In this document: in pieces, positions 24,553 through 31,411 of the stretch
Layout: each line of letters opens with the position of its first letter
Numbering within the stretch: position 1 is the stretch's first letter
NCBI GenBank assembly: GCA_016234115.1
Contig: JACRHD010000013.1
Span: 1 to 34,534, forward strand
Length of the DNA stretch: 34,534 nucleotides
Source of the DNA: Nitrospirota bacterium
Lineage (GTDB): Bacteria > Nitrospirota > Thermodesulfovibrionia > UBA6902
Direction: 5' to 3'
The notes under the pieces: generated by a model
Databases searched by the model: none
Seen by the model: the letters and a program-made list of their open reading frames with translations, nothing else
Told to the model about the DNA's origin: nothing
Translations under genes and position numbers: made by a program

Positions 24553-25545
24553 CTACTTAATCTTTTCCGCCTCTATTATCTCTATCTTCGCATCTTTTCT
24601 CAATGCGTCCTCCCACTCGCGCAGTCTCTTCTTACGGGCCTCGGTCCGGAGCTTGTTTAAGATCACTCCCCTGACTTCCTCGAAAGCAAACTGCTTCTCC
24701 GGCGTGTACTCCTTCAGTTTGATGATGTGAAGGCTGTCGCCAGTCTTGATTACCCCGGAGATGTCTCCCGGTTTCATTTTTCTCGCCTCCTCGCAAAGCT
24801 CGGCGTCTCTGTCTTTCCTGAGCTCCGCGTCGTGCGCGATAAACGTGCCGTCAGTCGCTATCTTAAAGGGGTCCCGGTCACCTTCTTCAAGCAATTTTTT
24901 TAAAATTTCCCCGGCCTTCGCAACCGAACCGGCGTCTTCGGGCTCCAGAAAAAAGACGACGTCGGTGACCGTTATTTTTTCCTGCCTGAGGAATTTCTCT
25001 TTTTCGTAAACGCTCCTTATCTCGTCTTCGGATACGACGACTTTATCGACTACCTCCTTCATAAAGACCCTGTTCAGGATGATGCCCCTTTCCGTTTCAG
25101 CGCGAAAATCTTCTTCAGTCGTCGCCTCTTTTTCGAGCAACTTCCTGAAGATGAAGTCGCCTCCCATTCTCTCCTTCAATCTCTCAACCCGTTTGTCCAC
25201 TTCGGAAGGGTCGATCTTCATACCGCCGGCCCGGGCGCTCTGGTAAGCCAGTTCCTCTGTCACGACCCTGTCGAGGGCCTCTTTTCTAACGGCCTCCGCG
25301 CTCTCCACGACATCAGGCCCCTTCGAGGCCCTGACACGGTCCATCATCTCAAGGACGGCCTTGAGCGTAATATCTCTTCCGTTTACCCTCGCTGCAACGG
25401 TCTTTCCGGCGTCCTGACCAGGTCCTTCGGCAACACCTTGCCCGGCCTGCTCCTGTGACGGTCCCCCGCCGCTCTCACCGGCCATCGCCGGACATGACAG
25501 GCATATCCCTATCAATGAAAGCATAATGCAAACTGCTTTTATCAT
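24553..25545 (-). CDS. SurA/PpiC-type periplasmic peptidyl-prolyl isomerase
   Basis: A 330-residue periplasmic folding factor. It has a signal peptide MIKAVCIMLSLIGICLSCPA, a Gly/Gln-rich linker, a SurA-like N-terminal helical domain (VARVNGRDITLKAVLEMMDR and EALDRVVTEELAYQSARAGG), then a parvulin/rotamase domain about 190-300 (KITVTDVVFFLEPED, MKPGDISGVIKTGDSLHIIK) and a final helix. The ATG at 25545 has a strong ribosome site GGAGGAGAG. The parvulin active-site residues are not easy to place, so chaperone activity may dominate. Its place between a beta-barrel gene and a multiheme cytochrome gene suggests help in folding those exported proteins. Confidence 0.88.
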   Translation of the reverse strand: MIKAVCIMLSLIGICLSCPAMAGESGGGPSQEQAGQGVAEGPGQDAGKTVAARVNGRDITLKAVLEMMDRVRASKGPDVVESAEAVRKEALDRVVTEELAYQSARAGGMKIDPSEVDKRVERLKERMGGDFIFRKLLEKEATTEEDFRAETERGIILNRVFMKEVVDKVVVSEDEIRSVYEKEKFLRQEKITVTDVVFFLEPEDAGSVAKAGEILKKLLEEGDRDPFKIATDGTFIAHDAELRKDRDAELCEEARKMKPGDISGVIKTGDSLHIIKLKEYTPEKQFAFEEVRGVILNKLRTEARKKRLREWEDALRKDAKIEIIEAEKIK

Positions 25546-25646
25546 CTCTCCTCCTATCGAGAGTATACAAGAAGACAACTCCTCATCTTCTTTCTCTGTG
25601 TTACCTGTGGTTTATTTTTATAGTAAGAAATCTGTCCGCGAAGGGA

Positions 25647-27686
25647 CTAAAATAATTGCCTCTTTACGTTTAAATAATAATACTGATGTATCTTTTTTGT
25701 TTCTCCGGCCTGGGAGGCTGCCGTCGATTTGCTCTGAGAGCTGGATGCGCTCGCTCCCAGGCTCACTATCAGCTTGCCGACCCTCCAGACGAGGTTCGAA
25801 TTGAGTGAGTATATTGAAGCCTCTACCAGACCCCTTGTATCGGCATAAGCCGCGCCCGCGGAGAGCAGGAGGCTCTTTTCAGGTATCCTCTTCTGGACGG
25901 CGGCGGAAAGGGTAGAGGTCTTGACTGAATACCCCTGTCCGTTTACTTCGGACGTGCCCTCGGGATAAGTTGTGATCACATACGATGCCGCCGCATTGCC
26001 CGTGGCGGTCTCACTGAAACTGTGAACGTATTCCACCTCGTTTCTCCACGCCCAGTACGGCGAAACGTTTGAGCTGACTTTCTGATACTCTGTAAGAACA
26101 GTGACAGGCTCTTTCTCGACAACCACGCCTACGGTATGCGACTTGGAATCGATAGGCTCCCCCGGGAAGGTCCCTGAGAGCACCGAGGATTTCATCCTTA
26201 CAAACCTGTAATAGGGATTTACCATGTTATTCATCAGATTTGACCCGAGATTGTATCCGGCAGAGTCCGTCCGGAGTCTGAGTTTCTCCGAAATCAGGGA
26301 ATAGGTGACGAGGAACTCGAAGGTCCCGTCTGTGGCGGAGCCGGCCGGAAGGACGTCGGCGATAATGATGTCCGTGATCTGGAAGGTATTGCCGAAAGGC
26401 GCTACCCGGAAGTTTATGCCCTCCACGAGGGGAATGAGCTCCGACGGCGGCAGCGGCGACCGCAGAAAGACCCTGATGGTGGCCTGGTCCGCGCCCTGAG
26501 AATTGAGGAGGAAGGCGCCGGGCACCGGGAGCTCCACGGGGTGGGGCTCATTGACGATGTCCGTCGCTCCCGAGGTATCCATTACAGTCCTGCTGAGGCT
26601 GACCCCGGCCGTCAATTTACCGCTGGGAATCAGCTTTGTATAGTTTGTCGCAATTGAATGAGTTGCGCCGTCGGAATCGCTGCCCGAAGATTCGGTCATA
26701 ATGCGCTTATACGAGTACGAGTTGTTCAGACTCCGGTAGAGCCTGTGCAGGAGGCCCGCCTCGAACGTGTTGGTAGTGCTTAAAAACGTGGTCCCGACGG
26801 CCCCGGGGGCGCCGGACGTGAACGTATTTTCGAGATAAGAATATGAGCTCCCCACGTCGAAGTTCAGCGGAAGCGAGACGTCAACGCGTTCGGACCACGA
26901 AAACTGTTCACTTTCAAGGGAGGCGGAAGGACTTTTCTGGCTGAACGTGTTCTGGGACAAACGGAGGCCCGTGCTTGCATTATGCGTTTTGACCAGGGTC
27001 CCTAAAGAATATACATCCGAGTCGCCGTCAAGCGATAACGATGAGTTGAAATCCGAATGGTTATACATCATGTCCGTTGAAAACAGGTTTCCCACGCTGT
27101 CCTGTTCGTAGTAGGTGCCGCTTACTATGAAATTCGTCACCTCGGAAGTGCTCCCTGTGGACTCAAGGGTGTTTTCCGTATAACTCGAACTGAAAAAGAC
27201 CGGCCTCTTCCGGTAACGGAACAGCGCCCCTTCGGTGGTAGATTCGCTGCGGGAGCGCCCCTGTTTCAGCAGGGGTTCGGAGCGGCGGGCGAACAGTTCA
27301 AGATTATAGGGATGCTCGGGCAGCAGAATCATGGTGCCGGAATACATGATAGTGCCGATGTTCTTCCAGCCGTCGTCGGCCCTGGAGGAGGTGCTTATAC
27401 TTTCATGCCTGAGGCCGCTTGAAATTGAAAGTGTATACATAATAAACCTGGGGTGATAGACGAACCCCTCCGAAATAAGGGTCAATCTCTCCCTCAGAAT
27501 GGTGTCCGTCAGCTCCAAATCGTTTGCGCCCCCCTTTCCACTCTCTTTCTCAACAGAGGTGAACAGTTCCAGGTCCCCCCTGTTTTCAACCGGCCTCGGG
27601 ATGAACCTCTTCCAGTCGGCAGATGCGGAAACAGGGATTGCCGTCAGGGTCGCGGTCAGGATGATGATTATAGCAATATGTTTCAT
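25647..27686 (-). CDS. large outer-membrane beta-barrel protein, candidate electron-conduit porin
   Basis: A 679-residue protein starting MKHIAIIIILTATLTAIPVSASA (signal peptide), followed by a region about 25-90 and then a long run of alternating amphipathic strands, rich in Ser, Thr, Tyr and Leu (for example FIVSGTYYEQDSVGNLFSTD, LTAGVSLSRTVMD, SLLLSAGAAYAD). It ends VKRQLF, with the C-terminal Phe of BamA-recognised barrels. Near the middle (about 385-470) a globular insert has the pattern ATIRVFLRSPLPPSELIPLV. No close named family is recognised. Flanked by the pentaheme and isomerase genes, it fits the porin partner of a porin-cytochrome conduit. A longer GTG start at 27737 is possible. 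Confidence 0.75.
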   Translation of the reverse strand: MKHIAIIIILTATLTAIPVSASADWKRFIPRPVENRGDLELFTSVEKESGKGGANDLELTDTILRERLTLISEGFVYHPRFIMYTLSISSGLRHESISTSSRADDGWKNIGTIMYSGTMILLPEHPYNLELFARRSEPLLKQGRSRSESTTEGALFRYRKRPVFFSSSYTENTLESTGSTSEVTNFIVSGTYYEQDSVGNLFSTDMMYNHSDFNSSLSLDGDSDVYSLGTLVKTHNASTGLRLSQNTFSQKSPSASLESEQFSWSERVDVSLPLNFDVGSSYSYLENTFTSGAPGAVGTTFLSTTNTFEAGLLHRLYRSLNNSYSYKRIMTESSGSDSDGATHSIATNYTKLIPSGKLTAGVSLSRTVMDTSGATDIVNEPHPVELPVPGAFLLNSQGADQATIRVFLRSPLPPSELIPLVEGINFRVAPFGNTFQITDIIIADVLPAGSATDGTFEFLVTYSLISEKLRLRTDSAGYNLGSNLMNNMVNPYYRFVRMKSSVLSGTFPGEPIDSKSHTVGVVVEKEPVTVLTEYQKVSSNVSPYWAWRNEVEYVHSFSETATGNAAASYVITTYPEGTSEVNGQGYSVKTSTLSAAVQKRIPEKSLLLSAGAAYADTRGLVEASIYSLNSNLVWRVGKLIVSLGASASSSQSKSTAASQAGETKKIHQYYYLNVKRQLF

Positions 27687-27767
27687 AATGGAATAAAGGA
27701 GTCGGAATACGGTTTGAATACGCTGTTTCCATTCCACATTCTGACACCTGAATTATGTATTCTGTCT

Positions 27768-28295
27768 TCACTTAAGCAAGTATCTTCTGTCGGACATATG
27801 CGCATTGTGACAGGAGGTGCAATCCGTGTCAACGTCTTTATGCGCTTCATTACGGGCTATGGCCTTCTCATCGTGGCAATGGAGGCAAAATTCTTCCGAC
27901 TTTGAGACAAGGAGATATCGCTGCCTGGAACTGTGCGGGTCATGGCATACCCTGCACCCGCCCGAGGCAAGGGGACCATGTATCCATTGCTTGTCCATGC
28001 GGAATTCGTGGCACCTGACGCAGAGCTCCTCGATTGAGGCGACGAACCTGTTGGTGCCCTGTATATGGCACCCGTTGCACATTTTTGCGGCATATGGACC
28101 GTGCTGATAACTGGTCCTCTTTTTTACGCCTGCCTCCCCGGCGTCCCCCTTTTGTACCTTCGCGACCCTTTCTTCCTCAGGGTCGGGCACGCCGTCGAAG
28201 AAGAAACTGAGGACCCTGTATCGTGTCGTTGCCTCGCAGCCGTACAGCAGCGCCGCCGTCAAAATGATGGTCAGGAATATTGTAGACTTCTTCAT
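27768..28295 (-). CDS. pentaheme c-type cytochrome lipoprotein
   Basis: A 175-residue lipoprotein with lipobox LLYGC (Cys-20). Five CXXCH sites: C73 (CNGCH), C92 (CVRCH), C114 (CRVCH), C137 (CLHCH) and C159 (CTSCH). Extra His residues after the third and fifth (CHDPH, CHNAH) fit the doubled-CXXCH family with bis-His hemes. Start chosen at the ATG at 28295 because the upstream 52 codons lack a signal peptide and overlap the preceding gene; GGGAAG precedes the ATG. It lies directly before the barrel gene, so it may be the periplasm-facing or barrel-inserted cytochrome. That placement is inference. Confidence 0.9.
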   Translation of the reverse strand: MKKSTIFLTIILTAALLYGCEATTRYRVLSFFFDGVPDPEEERVAKVQKGDAGEAGVKKRTSYQHGPYAAKMCNGCHIQGTNRFVASIEELCVRCHEFRMDKQWIHGPLASGGCRVCHDPHSSRQRYLLVSKSEEFCLHCHDEKAIARNEAHKDVDTDCTSCHNAHMSDRRYLLK

Positions 28296-28353
28296 TGCTT
28301 CCCTTGCGCCCATCTTTGAAAAAAGAGGTGTCAGGGGAGAGGAAGCTTCCCGC

Positions 28354-29565
28354 TCACTTCTCTTCCGGCTTCCCTGTATTCCCGGCGGCGTCGCCTGTTT
28401 CACCGGGCGCTCCGGGCTCTTCCTTTGTTCCGGACTTTTTCTGCATTTCATCCCATTCCCTCTGCCGTTTTTCCTCGAGCTCGTTCAGGAGCACATCTTC
28501 AGAGGGATACGTCTTCCCTTTTTCCTTCCCGAAGCCGAGGACGTTCACCAGGCGTTCCCCGAACTGGCTCGTTACCAGGACCAGGTATTCGAGCTCGAAG
28601 TCGGGCTTCGCATACTTCTGAAAGTACTCCAGATTGTCATAGTCAATGGTGACCTTTGCCGGGAGGAGGAAATCGCCGGGATTGCGCCCGCCCTGTCCGA
28701 AAAAGAGGAGTATCCTGCCGTGCTTGCTGAATATCTGCACGTTCTGAAAACCGGCGTCAACCGCATAAAGCCGGCTTTCCCTGTCAAGGGCGACGCCTCT
28801 GGGCCTCGAAAAATGTCCCAGGTTATTCCCCAGCTTTCCGTACACGGCGATAAAGTGTCCGTCCCTGTCGAACTTTACGACCTGGACCCTCCCCGCGTCG
28901 GCGACATAGACATATCCGTCACGGTCAACAGCCACATTGGTGGGCATGGAAAGCAGCGCCATGGGGTCTTCCCCGGAATTTCCGATACTCTTGACCATCT
29001 TGCCCGATTTTTTTTCAAAGATCCTGACCGCGCCGTTCATAATGTCGGCGACATAGACCCTGTCTTCGAATGCCGCGGCGTCTACCGGCTTCCAGACCCC
29101 GGGGCTCCCGTATGCCGTCAGGTACTCATCGTTTTTATCAAAGACGACCACCTGTCCCCTGATCGGGTCCGTAACATACTTGGTGCCGTCCTCTTCGATG
29201 CTGATGTTAAGCGGCTGAATGAGCTTGCCGGGGCCCCTCACCCCCTTGAGGGTTTCGTATTTCTTTGCCTTCAGATCAAAGACGATCACTGTATCATTGG
29301 TGTCGCAGACGTAGATCTTTCCGTCATAAATCCCCACTCCGTAGGGCTTGTCCAGTTTCCTGTGCCGCTTCGCCCCGATTACGAAATCGTCAAAAGCTGA
29401 ATCTTCCTCGATGTCATGCGAACCTGAAAAGGAAGTGAGATACTGGAGGCGTGGGAGCTCAGGCGGCGAAGGGAAAAATACCGTCTCGTCCTTTTTTGGG
29501 GGCGCCGCGCACCCCACGATAATAAGCAGACACATTGCGTATGCAATGTATTTTACTCTCTTCAT
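28354..29565 (-). CDS. NHL-repeat beta-propeller lipoprotein (first copy)
   Basis: A 403-residue lipoprotein with lipobox IVGC (Cys-19) and about six NHL blades: DKPYGVGIYDGKIYVCDTND, IQPLNISIEEDGTKYVTDPI, KPVDAAAFEDRVYVADIMNG, SMPTNVAVDRDGYVYVADAG, SRPRGVALDRESRLYAVDAG and a final blade. A charged C-terminal tail (about 360-403, EEKRQREWDEMQKK, then Gly/Glu-rich) follows. It is the first gene of the minus-strand cytochrome run and has a good ribosome site (GGAGAG). A 378-codon open frame on the opposite strand is only a shadow. Function unknown; blade order and context match the other NHL lipoprotein. Confidence 0.9.
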   Translation of the reverse strand: MKRVKYIAYAMCLLIIVGCAAPPKKDETVFFPSPPELPRLQYLTSFSGSHDIEEDSAFDDFVIGAKRHRKLDKPYGVGIYDGKIYVCDTNDTVIVFDLKAKKYETLKGVRGPGKLIQPLNISIEEDGTKYVTDPIRGQVVVFDKNDEYLTAYGSPGVWKPVDAAAFEDRVYVADIMNGAVRIFEKKSGKMVKSIGNSGEDPMALLSMPTNVAVDRDGYVYVADAGRVQVVKFDRDGHFIAVYGKLGNNLGHFSRPRGVALDRESRLYAVDAGFQNVQIFSKHGRILLFFGQGGRNPGDFLLPAKVTIDYDNLEYFQKYAKPDFELEYLVLVTSQFGERLVNVLGFGKEKGKTYPSEDVLLNELEEKRQREWDEMQKKSGTKEEPGAPGETGDAAGNTGKPEEK

Positions 29566-30007
29566 GCGAACTCTCCTTCTTTGCGTGTCCGTTGATAAAA
29601 CCCGGCCATGTATCTCACGGAGAAAAACCTGAATTCACAGCCGCTGGTGCGCCCGGACATTCGCTGATTTTCTTTCTGGATATCTGAAAATTATCTGTGT
29701 TCATCCGGGGTCGTTTTGTTCACCGCCGTGTCCGCTGCGGCTTTTCTTTCTTCTCCCCGAGAAGAGGCGCGAAAGCTTACATAGTATATCATTTTCCTTT
29801 CAACTTTTGGTTCATTCACTCTCGGTCCATTCAGCAGACAGCAGACGGTAAACAGCAGGCAGTAGAGAAGCGCACTGTCTACCGGCTGCCGCCTGCCGTC
29901 AACTGCCCAGGCTTATTCATAAACTCCGGGAGGTATGATTCAATAATATGTTGCCGCAATCCCCTGGCCGGAATTATCGCGTGGTATAAAACGGACACTC
30001 CGTGCTA
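29566..30007. other. leader region of the minus-strand cytochrome operon
   Basis: No gene is visible. 29832-29908 carries CAGCAGACAGCAGACGG and CTGCCGCCTGCCGTCAACTG-like words, an imperfect inverted repeat related to blocks at 24497 and 34349. The only promoter candidate is an extended -10 (see next entry), giving a leader of about 210 bases. Confidence 0.4.
29783..29791 (-). promoter_or_regulatory. possible extended -10 promoter for the NHL-cytochrome run
   Basis: Minus-strand TGATATACT is an extended -10 (TGnTATACT). The -35 region 17 bases upstream (ACCAAA) is poor. It is the best candidate between the 30008-30041 terminator and the NHL gene. Confidence 0.35.
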
Positions 30008-30041
30008 AATAAAAGAAGGGGGATGGAATCCATCCCCCTTC
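30008..30041 (-). terminator. intrinsic terminator after the tetraheme gene
   Basis: GAAGGGGGATGG (30015-30026) and CCATCCCCCTTC (30030-30041) form a perfect 12-bp stem with a 3-base loop. On the minus strand it is followed by TTTTATTT. It lies 28 bases past the tetraheme stop and separates that gene from the NHL-cytochrome operon. Confidence 0.92.
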
Positions 30042-30068
30042 AGGTAACTTCAGACTATCCTGCTCATT

Positions 30069-30941
30069 TTACGGAGTAAAAGAAGTAGGATCGAGGTAAT
30101 TCGGGTCAAGTGAGCCCTTGTCATGACAGGTCAAACAGAGGGCACTTCTGATGTCACTCCTCCAGAGGAGTCTTTCGCCGGAGTTCCCTTTGTTATGGAC
30201 TGAATGACAGGTCCCGCACTCGAGCCTGGCATCTTCACCATAAAGGTGGTCGGCTATGGTGGAGCCGTCCGCTGTCATTTCCGTGCCGGAATCCCTGATG
30301 TACTTGTCCGAGCCCTGTACTGCTTCATAATCGAAGCCGATCGGGTGGTGGTTGCCGAGATAGCCGTCTTTTCCGATCAGGTAGGTCTCGTCATCGATCT
30401 CCAGGTCGCCGTTGCCGATAGAGGAAACAGGCTGCGGAGCGCTGCCGTATGAGTTAACGGCAACAGTGCCGTCATGACAGCTCAGGCAAAGCAGTGAGGT
30501 GCTGCCCGGGGTCATGCCGTTGTCGATTGCCTGGGAGCGCAGGTCGCCTGTAGTGGGCTCGCCGGGGCCGTTAACGTACATCTGATAGGAATCCGCCAGG
30601 CCTGTAACTTCATGGTTCCACAGAGGCAGATAATTGAACTTGTCGGACGGGGCATTAATGCCTGTTCCGACTGCTACTCCGGTAAGCTTCATGGAGTGGT
30701 GCGGGGTATGACAGAAGATACAAATCCTGTCGAGAACGTCCACTGAGCCGGCAGCCCAGTAAGTCATGCCTTTTGCCTGCTGGTTGCTCTTACTCAGATC
30801 ATGGACTGAGCCGTTAATTCCCGCTCCCGGCACGTAGCCGCCAGTCGTCCATGAATCTTCCGGGGTGTATGTGGCCATAGCGCTGGATACGATAAATAAT
30901 CCGAGAGCAAGGCACAATAATACTAAAATATGCTTCTTCAT
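30069..30941 (-). CDS. secreted tetraheme c-type cytochrome
   Basis: A 290-residue exported protein with a signal peptide (MKKHILVLLCLALGLFIVSS, cleavage near AMA). Four CXXCH sites: C74 (CIFCH), C152 (CLSCH), C242 (CGTCH) and C269 (CLTCH). Candidate distal ligands include His-47 in HDLS, the His in CHTPHH, His-198/199 in NHHPIGF and His-249 in CHSVHN. The arrangement HDLS, ICxFCHTPH, LCLSCHDGTVA, HPI/VxF and LCLTCH also forms the N-terminal third of the 12-heme protein at 21661-23439. A strong ribosome site (AAGGAGGA), its own sigma-54 promoter and its own terminator mark it as a separately controlled, probably highly expressed gene. The heme count matches the filament-forming OmcE, but no homology to it was tested. 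Confidence 0.93.
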   Translation of the reverse strand: MKKHILVLLCLALGLFIVSSAMATYTPEDSWTTGGYVPGAGINGSVHDLSKSNQQAKGMTYWAAGSVDVLDRICIFCHTPHHSMKLTGVAVGTGINAPSDKFNYLPLWNHEVTGLADSYQMYVNGPGEPTTGDLRSQAIDNGMTPGSTSLLCLSCHDGTVAVNSYGSAPQPVSSIGNGDLEIDDETYLIGKDGYLGNHHPIGFDYEAVQGSDKYIRDSGTEMTADGSTIADHLYGEDARLECGTCHSVHNKGNSGERLLWRSDIRSALCLTCHDKGSLDPNYLDPTSFTP

Positions 30942-31041
30942 ACGTTACTTCCTCCTTAATTTTGTTTGTTTTTGTTTCTCCGCGCGTCTCAAGACGCACG
31001 CTTTTTTTCGGCGCCTCCGACACCCCCGCATCAAAAGCGCC

Positions 31042-31093
31042 AATTCTGGCAGACTATCTGACAGTTAGCAGTCGCAATTAGCATGCCAGAATT
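31042..31093. repeat. 10-bp inverted repeat enclosing the sigma-54 promoter start region
   Basis: AATTCTGGCA (31042-31051) and TGCCAGAATT (31084-31093) are perfect inverses, 32 bases apart. The right arm contains the -24 GG of the sigma-54 promoter; the left arm falls about 11-20 bases downstream of the expected transcription start. A regulator bound to both arms could cover the promoter. Confidence 0.6.
31074..31088 (-). promoter_or_regulatory. sigma-54 (RpoN) promoter of the tetraheme cytochrome gene
   Basis: Minus-strand TGGCATGCTAATTGC matches the -24/-12 consensus TGGCACG-N4-TTGC at all but one position, with exact GG-N10-GC spacing. The predicted start is near 31062, leaving a 121-base leader that contains GCGTC/GACGC and GGCGC/GCGCC hairpins before the ribosome site. 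Activation would need an enhancer-binding protein such as the regulator at 19303-20697. Confidence 0.8.
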
Positions 31094-31411
31094 TTTATGC
31101 GGGTCTTACCGTATCTCAAATTTCATTCTCCAGCCCTCTAACCATACAGATTTAAAATCATTTTCCGGATTTCAGCGCTTGCCGCCGGACCCACGGGTGC
31201 CGGAATTTCTCCGCACAATTGGTGAAATATCCAAAAGGAACTGGGGAATTTACCATCAGCCCCTCAGCCGGGGAACCGTAATATCTTCCATGTAAAATTT
31301 TTCAACTGTATGGGTGGGGGTTTTCGGGAATTTGCAGGAGGTGACGGTAAGAGAATCAGGGTGACGCAAGGGGCGGGTCTGACAACCCGCCCCTTGCGCC
31401 GGTTCAAGGGT
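31094..31411. other. region upstream of the sigma-54 promoter, with a 14-bp hairpin
   Basis: No gene is visible. CGCAAGGGGCGGGT (31365-31378) and ACCCGCCCCTTGCG (31385-31398) form a perfect 14-bp stem 14 bases past the stop of the 897-residue gene; it lacks a T-run, so it is an mRNA 3' hairpin or weak terminator. The remaining bases 31094-31364 are where enhancer sites for the sigma-54 activator would lie; I could not define a clear tandem site. Confidence 0.5.

Noticed and set aside
28296-28451. 52-residue extension of the pentaheme lipoprotein
   Set aside because: It overlaps the NHL gene, hides the lipoprotein signal peptide, and the ATG at 28295 gives a perfect lipobox layout.
28264-29400. 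378-codon open frame on the plus strand
   Set aside because: It is antisense to a clear NHL lipoprotein with lipobox and blades; the translated product shows no domain and arises from the codon bias of the real gene.
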